Origin: Antedon bifida
Taxonomy: Eukaryota; Echinodermata; Crinoidea; Comatulida; Antedonidae
Assembly: GCA_963402885.1 (NCBI GenBank)
Contig: OY727103.1
Span: 11,248,085-11,312,084 of the forward strand
Length of the DNA: 64,000 nucleotides
Direction: 5' to 3'
Part shown: one piece after another, positions 44,505 through 58,620 of the stretch
Layout of the letters: each line of letters starts with the position of its first letter
How positions within the stretch are numbered: position 1 is the first letter of the stretch
The notes under the pieces: generated by a model
Told to the model about the DNA's origin: nothing
What the model saw: only the letters and a program-made list of their open reading frames with translations
Databases searched by the model: none
Program-made: the position numbers and the translations under genes

Positions 44505-47500
44505 CGTTTTAGACCATTTTGAGCATTTCGATAAAACTTTTCACACAAAACATTAAAGTGCACAAAATAGCTTCAAATCGCATTTGGAGACGTTTTAGAC
44601 CATTTTGTGCATTTTGATGAAACTTGGTTGCACAAAAACATCAAAGTGCACAAAAGAGTTCCAAATCGCATTTGAGACGTTTTAGACCATTTTGTGCATT
44701 TCGAAAAAACTTTTCACACAAAAACATCAAAGTGCATACAATAGCTTAATATCATATTTGGAGACGTTTTAGACCATTTTGTGCATTTCGATGAAACTTT
44801 TCACACAAAACATAAAAGTGCATAAAATAGCTTCAAATCGCATTTGGAGACGTTTTAGACCATTTTGTGCATTTCGATGAAACTTGGTTACACAAAAACA
44901 TCAAAGTGCACAAAAGAGTTCCAAATCGCATTTGGAGACGTTTTAGACCATTTTGTGCATTTCAAAAAAACTTTTCACACAAAAACATCAAAGTGCATAC
45001 AATAGCTTAATATCGTATTTGGAGACGTTTTAGACCATTTTGTGCATTTCGATGAAACTTTTCACACAAAACATCAAAGTGCACAAAATAGCTTCAAATC
45101 GCATTTGGAGACGTTTTAGACCATTTTGTGCATTTCGATGAAACTTGATTACACAAAAACATCAAAGTGCTTAAAATCACATTTGAAACCGTTTTAGAAC
45201 ATTTTGAGCATTTCGAAAAAACTTTTCAAACAAAAACATCAATGTGCATACAACAGCTTATTATCGCATTTGGAGACGTTTTAGACCATTTTGTGCATTT
45301 CGAAAAAACTTTTCACACAAAAACATCAAAGTGCATACAATAGCTTAATATCGTATTTGGAGACGTTTTAAACCATTTTGTGCATTTCGATGAAACTTTT
45401 CACACAAAACATAAAAGTGCACAAAATAGCTTCAAATCGCATTTGTAGACGTTTTAGACCATTTTGTGCATTTCGAAAAAACTTTTCACACAAAAACATC
45501 AAAGTGCATACAATAGCTTAATATCGTATTTGGAGACGTTTTAGACCATTTTGTGCATTTCGATGAAACTTTTCACCCAAAACATAAAAGTGCACAAAAT
45601 AGCTTCAAATCGCATTTGGAGACATTTTTGACAAATTTGTGCATTTCGATGAAACTTTTTACACAAAAACAACAAAGTGCATACAATAGCTTAATATCGT
45701 ATTTGGAGACGTTTTAGACCATTTTGTGCATTTCGATGAAACTTTTCAAACAAAAACATCAATGTGCATACAACAGCTTATTATCGCATTTGGAGACGTT
45801 TTAGACCATTTTGTGCATTTCGAAAAAACTTTGCACACAAAAAAATCAAAGTGCATACAATAGCTTAATATCGTATTTGGAGACGTTTTAGACGATTTTG
45901 TGCATTTCGATGAAACTTTTCACACAAAACCATCAAAGTGCATAAAATAGCTTCAAATCGCATTTGCAGACGTTTTAGACCATTTTGTGCATTTCGATGA
46001 AACTTAGTTACACAAAAACATCAAAGTGCTTAAAATCACATTTGAAACCGTTTTAGACCATTTTGTGCATTTCGAAAAAACTTTTCACACAAAAACATCA
46101 AAGTGCATACAATAGCTTAATATCGTATTTGGAGACGTTTTAGACCATTTTTTGCATTTCGATGAAACTTTTCACACAAAAACAACAAAGTGCATACAAT
46201 ATCTTAATATCGTATTTGGAGACGTTTTAGACCATTTTGTGCATTTCGATGAAACTTAGTTACACAAAAACATCAAAGTGCTTAAAATCACATTTGAAAC
46301 CGTTTTAGACCATTTCGAGCATTTCTATAAAACTTTTGACACAAAACATCAAAATGCACAAAAGAGCTCCAAATCGCATTTGGAGACGTTTTAGACCATT
46401 TTGAGCATTTCGAAAAAACTTTTCACTCAAAAACATCAAAGTGCATACAATAGCTTAATATAGTATTTGGAGACGTTTTAGACCATTTTGTGCATTTCGA
46501 TGAAACTTTTCACACAAAACATCAAAGTGCACAAAACAGCTTCAAATCGCATTTGGAGACGTTTTAGACCATTTTGTGCATTTCGATGAAAATTGGTTAC
46601 ACAAAAACATCAAAGTGCACAAAAGAGTTCCAAATCGCATTTGGAGACGTTTTAGACCATTTTGTGCATTTCGAAAAAACTTTTCACACAAAAACATCAA
46701 AGTGCATACAATAGCTTAATATCGTATTTGGAGACGTTTTAGACCATTTTTTGCATTTCGATGAAACTTTTCACACAAAAACAACAAAGTGCATGCAATA
46801 TCTTAATATCGTATTTGGAGACGTTTTAGACCATTTTGTGCATTTCGATGAAACTTAGTTACACAAAAACATCAAAGTGCTTAAAATCACATTTGAAACC
46901 GTTTTAGACCATTTCGAGCATTTCTATAAAACTTTTGACACAAAACATCAAAATGCACAAAAGAGCTCCAAATCGCATTTGGAGACGTTTTAGACCATTT
47001 TGAGCATTTCGAAAAAACTTTTCACTCAAAAACATCAAAGTGCATACAATAGCTTAATATAGTATTTGGAGACGTTTTAGACCATTTTGTGCATTTCGAT
47101 GAAACTTTTCACACAAAACATCAAAGTGCACAAAACAGCTTCAAATCGCATTTGGAGACGTTTTAGACCATTTTGTGCTTTTCGATGAAACTTGATTACA
47201 CAAAAACATCAAAGTGCTTAAAATCACATTTGAAACCGTTTTAGAACATTTTGAGCATTTCGAAAAAACATGTTAACATAAAAACACCAAAGTGCTTAGA
47301 ATAGCTTTAAAACGGATTTGGAGACGTTTTAGACCATTTTGTGCATTTCGTTAAAACTTTTCACACAAAAACATCAAAGTGCATACAATAGCTTAATATC
47401 GTATTTGGAGACGTTTTAGACCGTTTTGTGCATTTTGATGAAACTTTTTACATAAAACATCAAAGTGCACAAAATAGCTTCAAATCGCATTTGGAGACGT

Positions 47501-48586
47501 TTTAGACCATTTTGTGCATTTCGATGAAACTTTTCACACAAAAACAACAAAGTGCATACAATATCTTAATATCGTATTGGGAGACGTTTTAGACCATTTT
47601 GTGCATTTCGATGAAACTTAGTTACACAAAAACATCAAAGTGCTTAAAATCACATTTGAAACCGTTTTAGACCATTTCGAGCATTTCTATAAAACTTTTG
47701 ACACAAAACATCAAAGTGCACAAAAGAGCTCCAAATCGCATTAGGAGACGTTTTAGACCATTTTGTGCATTTCGAAAAAACTTTTCACACAAAAACATCA
47801 AAGTGCATACAATAGCTTAATATCGTATTTGGAGACGTTTTAGACCATTTTTTGCATTTCGATAAAACTTTTCACACAAAACATTAAAGTGCACAAAATA
47901 GCTTCAAATCGCATTTGGAGACGTTTTAGACCATTTTGTGCATTTCGATGAAAATTGGTTACACAAAAACATCAAAGTGCACAAAAGAGTTCCAAATCGC
48001 ATTTAGAGACGTTTTAGACCATTTTGTGCATTTCGAAAAAACTTTTCACACAAAAACATCAAAGTGCATACAATAGCTTAATATCGTATTTGGAGACGTT
48101 TTAGACCATTTTTTGCATTTCGATGAAACTTTTCACACAAAAAATAAAAGTGCATAAAATAGCTTCAAATCGCATTTGGAGACGTTTTAGACCATTTTGT
48201 GCATTTCGATGAAACTTTTCACACAAAAACAACAAAGTGCTTAAAATCACATTTGAAACCGTTTTAGACCATTTCGAGCATTTCTATAAAACTTTTGACA
48301 TAAAACATCAAAATGCACAAAAGAGCTCCAAATCGCATTTGGAGACGTTTTAGACCATTTTGAGCATTTCGAAAAAACTTTTCACTCAAAAACATCAAAG
48401 TGCATACAATAGCTTAATATAGTATTTGGAGACGTTTTAGACGATTTTGTGCATTTCGATGAAACTTTTCACACAAAACATCAAAGTGCACAAAATAGCT
48501 TCAAATCGCATTTGGAGACGTTTTAGACCATTTTGTGCATTTCGAAGAAACTTTTCACACAAAAACAACAAAGTGCATACAATATC
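43385..48586 (+). repeat. 5.2-kb tandem segmental duplication, copy 1
   Basis: Starts near ATCGTATAAGGAGACG (43,391) and ends with a unit TTCGAAGAAACTTTTCAC (48,541) followed by a second ATCGTATAAGG (about 48,593), where copy 2 begins. Landmarks at 43,418 and 44,061 recur 5,202 bp downstream. Contains its own internal 599-bp duplication (about 46,047-47,150) and two ATGTTAACAT monomers (44,024 and 47,269). Confidence 0.85.
46047..47150 (+). repeat. 599-bp variant of the 511-bp duplication
   Basis: The same pair of cycles spaced by 599 bp: one extra unit of 88 bp with GATGAAAATTGGTTACAC is present at about 46,586. GCATTTCG after ACCATTTTT lies at 46,154 and 46,753. Gain or loss of exactly one monomer separates this from the 511-bp versions. 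Confidence 0.8.
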
Positions 48587-51500
48587 TTAATATCGTATAA
48601 GGAGACGTTTTAAACCATTTTGTGCATTTCGATGAAACTTTTCACACAAAACATAAAAGTGCACAAAATAGCTTCAAATCGCATTTGTAGACGTTTTAGA
48701 CCATTTTGTGCATTTCGAAAAAACTTTTCACACAAAACCATCAAAGTGCATAAAATAGCTTCAAATCGCATTTGCAGACGTTTTAGACCATTTTGTGTAT
48801 TTCGATGAAACTTAGTTACACAAAAACATCAAAGTGCTTAAAATCACATTTGAAACCGTTTTAGACCATTTCGAGCATTTCTATAAAACTTTTGACACAA
48901 AACATCAAAATGCACAAAAGAGCTCCAAATCGCATTTGGAGACGTTTTAGACCATTTTGAGCATTTCGAAAGAACTTTTCACTCAAAAACATCAAAGTGC
49001 ATACAATAGCTTAATATAGTTTTTGGAGACGTTTTAGACCATTTTGTGCATTTCGATGAAACTTTTCACACAAAACATCAAAGTGCACAAAATAGCTTCA
49101 AATCGCATTTGGAGACGTTTTAGACCATTTTGTGCATTTCGATGAAACTTGATTACACAAAAACATCAAAGTGCTTAAAATCACATTTGAAACCGTTTTA
49201 GAACATTTTGAGCATTTCGAAAAAACATGTTAACATAAAAACACCAAAGTGCTTAGAATAGCTTTAAAACGGATTTGGAGACGTTTTAGACCATTTTGTG
49301 CATTTCGATGAAACTTTTCACACAAAAACATCAAAGTGCATACAATAGCTTAATATCGTATTTGGAGACGTTTTAGACCTTTTTGTGCATTTCGATGAAA
49401 CTTTTCACACAAAACCATCAAAGTTCATAAAATATCTTCAAATCGCATTTGCAGACGTTTTAGACCATTTTGTGCATTTCGATGAAACTTAGTTACACAA
49501 AAACATCAAAGTGCTTAAAATCACATTTGAAACCGTTTTAGACCATTTCGAGCATTTCTATAAAACTTTTGACACAAAAATATCAAAGTGCATACAATAG
49601 CTTAATATAGTATTTGGAGACGTTTTAGACCATTTTGAGCATTTCGATAAAACTTTTCACACAAAACATTAAAGTGCACAAAATAGCTTCAAATCGCATT
49701 TGGAGACGTTTTAGACCATTTTGTGCATTTCGATGAAACTTGGTTGCACAAAAACATCAAAGTGCACAAAAGAGTTCCAAATCGCATTTGAGACGTTTTA
49801 GACCATTTTGTGCATTTCGAAAAAACTTTTCACACAAAAACATCAAAGTGCATACAATAGCTTAATATCATATTTGGAGACGTTTTAGACCATTTTGTGC
49901 ATTTCGATGAAACTTTTCACACAAAACATAAAAGTGCATAAAATAGCTTCAAATCGCATTTGGAGACGTTTTAGACCATTTTGTGCATTTCGATGAAACT
50001 TGGTTACACAAAAACATAAAAGTGCACAAAAGAGTTCCAAATCGCATTTGGAGACGTTTTAGACCATTTTGTGCATTTCAAAAAAACTTTTCACACAAAA
50101 ACATCAAAGTGCATACAATAGCTTAATATCGTATTTGGAGACGTTTTAGACCATTTTGTGCATTTCGATGAAACTTTTCACACAAAACATCAAAGTGCAC
50201 AAAATAGCTTCAAATCGCATTTGGAGACGTTTTAGACCATTTTGTGCATTTCGATGAAACTTGATTACACAAAAACATCAAAGTGCTTAAAATCACATTT
50301 GAAACCGTTTTAGAACATTTTGAGCATTTCGAAAAAACTTTTCAAACAAAAACATCAATGTGCATACAACAGCTTATTATCGCATTTGGAGACGTTTTAG
50401 ACCATTTTGTGCATTTCGAAAAAACATTTCACACAAAAACATCAAAGTGCATACAATAGCTTAATATCGTATTTGGAGACGTTTTAAACCATTTTGTGCA
50501 TTTCGATGAAACTTTTCACACAAAACATAAAAGTGCACAAAATAGCTTCAAATCGCATTTGTAGACGTTTTAGACCATTTTGTGCATTTCGATGAAACTT
50601 TTTACACAAAAACAACAAAGTGCATACAATAGCTTAATATCGTATTTGGAGACGTTTTAGACGATTTTGTGCATTTCGATGAAACTTTTCACACAAAACC
50701 ATCAAAGTGCATAAAATAGCTTCAAATCGCATTTGCAGACGTTTTAGACCATTTTGTGCATTTCGATGAAACTTAGTTACAAAAAACATCAAAGTGCTTA
50801 AAATCACATTTGAAACCGTTTTAGACCATTTTGTGCATTTCGAAAAAACTTTTCACACAAAAACATCAAAGTGCATACAATAGCTTAATATCGTATTTGG
50901 AGACGTTTTAGACCATTTTTTGCATTTCGATGAAACTTTTCACACAAAAACAACAAAGTGCATACAATATCTTAATATCGTATTTGGAGACGTTTTAGAC
51001 CATTTTGTGCATTTCGATGAAACTTAGTTACACAAAAACATCAAAGTGCTTAAAATCACATTTGAAACCGTTTTAGACCATTTCGAGCATTTCTATAAAA
51101 CTTTTGACACAAAACATCAAAATGCACAAAAGAGCTCCAAATCGCATTTGGAGACGTTTTAGACCATTTTGAGCATTTCGAAAAAACTTTTCACTCAAAA
51201 ACATCAAAGTGCATACAATAGCTTAATATAGTATTTGGAGACGTTTTAGACCATTTTGTGCATTTCGATGAAACTTTTCACACAAAACATCAAAGTGCAC
51301 AAAACAGCTTCAAATCGCATTTGGAGACGTTTTAGACCATTTTGTGCATTTCGAAAAAACTTTTCACACAAAAACATCAAAGTGCATACAATAGCTTAAT
51401 ATCGTATTTGGAGACGTTTTAGACCATTTTTTGCATTTCGATGAAACTTTTCACACAAAAACAACAAAGTGCATACAATATCTTAATATCGTATTTGGAG

Positions 51501-53277
51501 ACGTTTTAGACCATTTTGTGCATTTCGATGAAACTTAGTTACACAAAAACATCAAAGTGCTTAAAATCACATTTGAAACCGTTTTAGACCATTTCGAGCA
51601 TTTCTATAAAACTTTTGACACAAAACATCAAAATGCACAAAAGAGCTCCAAATCGCATTTGGAGACGTTTTAGACCATTTTGAGCATTTCGAAAAAACTT
51701 TTCACTCAAAAACATCAAAGTGCATACAATAGCTTAATATAGTAATTGGAGACGTTTTAGACCATTTTGTGCATTTCGATGAAACTTTTCACACAAAACA
51801 TCAAAGTGCACAAAACAGCTTCAAATCGCATTTGGAGACGTTTTAGACCATTTTGTGCATTTCGATGAAACTTGATTACACAAAAACATCAAAGTGCTTA
51901 AAATCACATTTGAAACCGTTTTAGAACATTTTGAGCATTTCGAAAAAACATGTTAACATAAAAACACCAAAGTGCTTAGAATAGCTTTAAAACGGATTTG
52001 GAGACGTTTTAGACCATTTTGTGCATTTCGTTAAAACTTTTCACACAAAAACATCAAAGTGCATACAATAGCTTAATATCGTATTTGGAGACGTTTTAGA
52101 CCGTTTTGTGCATTTTGATGAAACTTTTTACATAAAACATCAAAGTGCACAAAATAGCTTCAAATCGCATTTGGAGACGTTTTAGACCATTTTGTGCATT
52201 TCGATGAAACTTTTCACACAAAAACAACAAAGTGCATACAATATCTTAATATCGTATTTGGAGACGTTTTAGACCATTTTGTGCATTTCGATGAAACTTA
52301 GTTACACAAAAACATCAAAGTGCTTAAAATCACATTTGAAACCGTTTTAGACCATTTCGAGCATTTCTATAAAACTTTTGACACAAAACATCAAAGTGCA
52401 CAAAAGAGCTCCAAATCGCATTAGGAGACGTTTTAGACCATTTTGTGCATTTCGAAAAAACTTTTCACACAAAAACATCAAAGTGCATACAATAGCTTAA
52501 TATCGTATTTGGAGACGTTTTAGACCATTTTTTCCATTTCGATAAAACTTTTCACACAAAACATTAAAGTGCACAAAATAGCTTCAAATCGCATTTGGAG
52601 ACGTTTTAGACCATTTTGTGCATTTCGATGAAAATTGGTTACACAAAAACATCAAAGTGCACAAAAGAGTTCCAAATCGCATTTAGAGACGTTTTAGACC
52701 ATTTTGTGCATTTCGAAAAAACTTTTCACACAAAAACATCAAAGTGCATACAATAGCTTAATATCGTATTTGGAGACGTTTTAGACCATTTTTTGCATTT
52801 CGATGAAACTTTTCACACAAAACATAAAAGTGCATAAAATAGCTTCAAATCGCATTTGGAGACGTTTTAGACCATTTTGTGCATTTCGATGAAACTTTTC
52901 ACACAAAAACAACAAAGTGCTTAAAATCACATTTGAAACCGTTTTAGACAATTTCGAGCATTTCTATAAAACTTTTGACATAAAACATCAAAATGCACAA
53001 AAGAGCTCCAAATCGCATTTGGAGACGTTTTAGACCATTTTGAGCATTTCGAAAAAACTTTTCACTCAAAAACATCAAAGTGCATACAATAGCTTAATAT
53101 AGTATTTGGAGACGTTTTAGACGATTTTGTGCATTTCGATGAAACTTTTCACACAAAACATCAAAGTGCACAAAATAGCTTCAAATCGCATTTGGAGACG
53201 TTTTCGACCATTTTGTGCATTTCGAAGAAACTTTTCACACAAAAACAACAAAGTGCATACAATATCTTAATATCGTA
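48587..53277 (+). repeat. 5.2-kb tandem segmental duplication, copy 2 (shortened)
   Basis: Follows copy 1 directly and ends with the same GAAGAAACTTTTCAC unit at 53,221. The offset falls from 5,202 at the left to 5,116 (from about 49,580) and 4,680 at the right. The copy therefore lacks 522 bp in total, exactly 6 x 87, removed in more than one step. Loss in whole monomers is what in-register unequal exchange or slippage would leave. Confidence 0.83.
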
Positions 53278-56200
53278 TTTGGGGACGTTTTAGACCACTT
53301 TGTGCATTTCGATGAAACTTTTCACACACAACATCAAAGTGCACAAAATAGCTTCAAATCGCATTTGGAGACGTTTTAGACCATTTTGTGCATTTCGATG
53401 AAACTTTTCACACAAAAACATCAATGTTCATACAACAGCTTATTATCGTATTTGGAGACGTTTTAGACCATTTTGTGCGTTTCATTACACAAAACACCAA
53501 AGTGCAAAAAAGAGTTCCAAATCGCATTTGGAGACGTTTTAGACCATTTTGTGAATTTCGAAAAAACTTTTCACACAAAAACATCAAAGTGCACAACAGA
53601 GTTCCAAATCGCATTTGGAGACGTTTTAGACCATTTTGTGCATTTCGAAAAAACTTTTCACACAAAAACATCAAAGTGCATACAATAGCTTAATATCGTA
53701 TTTGGAGACGTTTTTGACCATTTTGTGCATTTCGATGAAACTTTTCACACAAAACCATCAAAGTGCATAAAATAGCTTCAAATCGCGTTTTAGACCATTT
53801 TGTGCATTTCGATGAAACTTAGTTACACAAAAACATCAAAGTGCTTAAAATCACATTTGAAACCGTTTTAGACCATTTCGAGCATTTCTATAAAACTTTT
53901 GACACAAAACATCAAAATGCACAAAAGAGCTCCAAATCGCATTTGGAGACGTTTTAGACCATTTTGAGCATTTCGAAAAAACTTTTCACTCAAAAACATC
54001 AAAGTGCATACAATAGCTTAATATAGTATTTGGAGACGTTTTAGACCATTTTGTGCATTTCGAAAAAACTTTTCACACAAAAACATCAAAGTGCATACAA
54101 TAGCTTACTATCATATTTGGAGACGTTTTAGACCATTTTGTGCATTTCGATGAAACTTTTCACACAAAACATAAAAGTGCATATAGCTTCAAATCGCATT
54201 TGGAGACGTTTTAGACCATTTTGTGCATTTCGATGAAACTTTTCACACCAAAACATCAAAGTGCATACAATAGCTCAATTTCGTATTTGGAGACGTTTTA
54301 GACCATTTTGTGCATTTCGATGAAACTTTTCACACAAAACCATCAAAGTGCATAAAATATCTTCAAATCGCATTTGCAGACGTTTTAGACCATTTTGTGC
54401 ATTTCGATGAAACTTAGTTACACAAAAACATCAAAGTGCTTAAAATCACATTTGAAACCGTTTTAGACCATTTCGAGCATTTCTATAAAACTTTTGACAC
54501 AAAACATCAAAGTGCACAAAAGAACTCAAAATCGCATATGGAGACGTTTTAGACCATTTTGAGCATTTCGAAAAAACTTTTCACTCAAAAACATCAAAGT
54601 GCATACAATAGCTTAATATAGTATTTGGAGACGTTTTAGACCATTTTGAGCATTTCGATAAAACTTTTCACACAAAACATTAAAGTGCACAAAATAGCTT
54701 CAAATCGCAATTGGAGACGTTTTAGACCATTTTGTGCATTTCGATGAAACTTGGTTACACAAAAACATCAAAGTGCACAAAAGAGTTCCAAATCGCATTT
54801 GAGACGTTTTAGACCATTTTGTGCATTTCGAAAAAACTTTTCACACAAAAACATCAAAGTGCATACAATAGCTTAATATCATATTTGGAAACGTTTTAGA
54901 CCATTTTGTGCATTTCGATGAAACTTTTCACACAAAACATAAAAGTGCATAAAATAGCTTCAAATCGCATTTGGAGACGTTTTAGACCATTTTGTGCATT
55001 TCGATGAAACTTGGTTACACAAAAACATCAAAGTGCACAAAAGAGTTCCAAGTCGCATTTGGAGACGTTTTAGACCATTTTGTGCATTTCAAAAAAACTT
55101 TTCACACAAAAACATCAAAGTGCATACAATAGCTTAATATCGTATTTGGAGACGTTTTAGACCATTTTGTGCATTTCGATGAAACTTTTCACACAAAACA
55201 TCAAAGTGCACAAAATAGCTTCAAATCGCATTTGGAGACGTTTTAGACCATTTTGTGCATTTCGATGAAACTTGATTACACAAAAACATCAAAGTGCTTA
55301 AAATCACATTTGAAACCGTTTTAGAACATTTTGAGCATTTCGAAAAAACTTTTCAAACAAAAACATCAATGTGCATACAACAGCTTATTATCGTATTTGG
55401 AGACGTTTTAGACCATTTTGTGCATTTCGATGAAACTTTTCACACAAAAACATAAAAGTGTATACAATAGCTTAATATCGTATTTGGAGACGTTTTAGAC
55501 CATTTTGTGCATTTCGATGAAACTTTTCACCCAAAACATAAAAGTGCACAAAATAGCTTCAAATCGCATTTGGATACATTTTTGACCAATTTGTGCATTT
55601 CGATGAAACTTTTTACACAAAAACAACAAAGTGCATACAATAGCTTAATATCGTATTTGGAGACGTTTTAGACCATTTTGTGCATTTCGATGAAACTTTT
55701 CAAACAAAAACATCAATGTGCATACAACAGCTTATTATCGCATTTGGAGACGTTTTAGACCATTTTGTGCATTTCGAAAAAACTTTTCACACAAAAACAT
55801 CAAAGTGCATACAATAGCTTAATATCGTATTTGGAGACGTTTTAGACCATTTTGTGCATTTCGATGAAACTTTTCACACAAACATAAAAGTGCACAAAAT
55901 AGCTTCAAATCGCATTTGGAGACATTTTTGACCAATTTGTGCATTTCGATAAAACTTTTCACACAAAAACATCAAAGTGCATACAATAGCTTAATATCGT
56001 ATTTGGAGACGTTTTAGACCATTTTGTGCATTTCAATGAAACTTTTCACACAAAACAACAAAGTGCACAAAATAGCTTCAAATCGCATTTGGAGACGTTT
56101 TAGACCATTTTGTGCATTTCGAAAAAACTTGATTACACAAAAATATCAAAGTGCTTAAAATCACATTTGAAACCGTTTTAGACCATTTTGAGCATTTCGA

Positions 56201-58076
56201 TAAAACTTTTCACACAAAACATTAAAGTGCACAAAATAGCTTCAAATCGCATTTGGAGACGTTTTAGACCATTTTGTGCATTTCGATGAAACTTGGTTAC
56301 ACAAAAACATCAAAGTGCACAAAAGAGTTCCAAATCGCATTTGGAGACGTTTTAGACCATTTTGTGCATTTCGAAAAAACTTTTCACACAAAAACATCAA
56401 AGTGCGTTTTAGACCATTTTGTGCATTTCGAAAAAACTTTTCACACAAAAACACCAAAGTGCATACAATAGCTTACTATCATATTTGGAGACGTTTTAGA
56501 CCATTTTGAGCATTTCGATGAAACTTTTCAGACAAAACATAAAAGTGCATAAAATAGCTTCAAATCGCATTTGGAGACGTTTTAGACCATTTTGTGCATT
56601 TCGATGAAACTTTTCACACAAAAACATCAAAGTGCATACAATAGCTTAATATCGTATTTGGAGACGTTTTAGACCATTTTGTGCATTTCGATGAAACTTT
56701 TCACACAAAACCATCAAAGTGCATAAAATATCTTCAAATCGCATTTGCAGACGTTTTAGACCATTTTGTGCATTTCGATGAAACTTAGTTACACAAAAAC
56801 ATCAAAGTGCTTAAAATCACATTTGAAACCGTTTTAGACCATTTCGAGCATTTCTATAAAACTTTTGACACAAAACATCAAAGTGCACAAAAGAACTCAA
56901 AATCGCATTTGGAGACGTTTTAGACCATTTTGAGCATTTCGAAAAAACTTTTCACACAAAACATTAAAGTGCACAAAATAGCTTCAAATCGCATTTGGAG
57001 ACGTTTTAGACCATTTTGTGCATTTCGATGAAACTTTTCACACAAAAACATCAAAGTGCATACAATAGCTTAATATCATATTTGGAGACGTTTTAGACCA
57101 TTTTGTGCATTTCGATGAAACTTTTCACACAAAACATAAAAGTGCATAAAATAGCTTCAAATCGCATTTGGAGACGTTTTAGACCATTTTGTGCATTTCG
57201 ATGAAACTTGGTTACACAAAAACATCAAAGTGCACAAAAGAGTTCCAAATCGCATTTGGAGACGTTTTAGACCATTTTGTGCATTTCAAAAAAACTTTTC
57301 ACACAAAAACATCAAAGTGCATACAATAGCTTAATATCGTATTTGGAGACGTTTTAGACCATTTTGTGCATTTCGATGAAACTTTTCACACAAAACATCA
57401 AAGTGCACAAAATAGCTTCAAATCGCATTTGGAGACGTTTTAGACCATTTTGTGCATTTCGATGAAACTTGATTACACAAAAACATCAAAGTGCTTAAAA
57501 TCACATTTGAAACCGTTTTAGAACATTTTGAGCATTTCGAAAAAACTTTTCAAACAAAAACATCAATGTGCATACAACAGCTTATTATCGCATTTGGAGA
57601 CGTTTTAGACCATTTTGTGCATTTCGATGAAACTTTTCAAACAAAAACATCAATGTGCATACAACAGCTTATTATCGCATTTGGAGACGTTTTAGACCAT
57701 TTTGTGCATTTCGAAAAAACTTTTCACACAAAAACATCAAAGTGCATACAATAGCTAATATCGTATAAGGAGACGTTTTAAACCATTTTGTGCATTTCGA
57801 TGAAACTTTTCACACAAAACATAAAAGTGCACAAAATAGCTTCAAATCGCATTTGTAGACGTTTTAGACCATTTTGTGCATTTCGAAAAAACTTTTCACA
57901 CAAAACCATCAAAGTGCATAAAATAGCTTCAAATCGCATTTGCAGACGTTTTAGACCATTTTGTGCATTTCGATGAAACTTAGTTACACAAAAACATCAA
58001 AGTGCTTAAAATCACATTTGAAACCGTTTTAGACCATTTCGAGCATTTCTATAAAACTTTTGACACAAAACATCAA
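49968..58076 (+). repeat. Long dispersed segmental duplication, right copy (partner 2,320-9,785)
   Basis: Carries the rare variants listed for the left copy in the same order, including the one-base deletion AGCTAATATCGTATAAGG near 57,755. It includes a 654-bp stretch around 55,855-56,500, containing the truncated monomer GTGCGTTTTAGACC, that the left copy lacks. It overlaps copy 2 of the 5.2-kb duplication and ends about 560 bp before the orientation switch. Confidence 0.87.
50817..51862 (+). repeat. 511-bp tandem duplication, second occurrence
   Basis: Same two-cycle structure as at 3,517-4,562, with the same ATAGTAATTGG change in cycle 2 (about 51,740). It was therefore copied as part of the long dispersed duplication rather than arising twice. 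Confidence 0.84.
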
Positions 58077-58474
58077 AATGCACAAAAGAGCTCCAAATCG
58101 CATTTGGAGACGTTTTAGACCATTTTGAGCATTTCGAAAAAACTTTTCACTCAAAAACATCAAAGTGCATACAATAGCTTAATATAGTATTTGGAGACGT
58201 TTTAGACCATTTTGTGCATTTCGATGAAACTTTTCACACAAAACATCAAAGTGCACAAATTAGCTTCAAATCGCATTTGGAGACGTTTTAGACCATTTTG
58301 TGCATTTCGATGAAACTTGATTACACAAAAACATCAAAGTGCTTAAAATCACATTTGAAACCGTTTTAGAACATTTTGAGCATTTCGAAAAAACATGTTA
58401 ACATAAAAACACCAAAGTGCTTAGAATAGCTTCAAAACGGATTTGGAGACGTTTTAGACCATTTTGTGCATTTC
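54038..58474 (+). repeat. 4.4-kb dispersed duplication, copy 2 (partner 36,965-41,402)
   Basis: Last large block before the orientation switch. It ends at GCATTTCGTTAAAAC (58,467), where the partner has GCATTTCGATGAAAC. The remaining 160 bp to the switch are ordinary monomers. Confidence 0.87.
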
Positions 58475-58620
58475 GTTAAAACTTTTCACACAAAAACGTC
58501 AAAGTGCATACAATAGCTTAATATCGTATTTGGAGACGTTTTAGACCATTTTGAGCATTTCGATAAAACTTTTCACACAAAACATTAAAGTGCACAAAAT
58601 AGCTTCAAATCGCATTTGGA

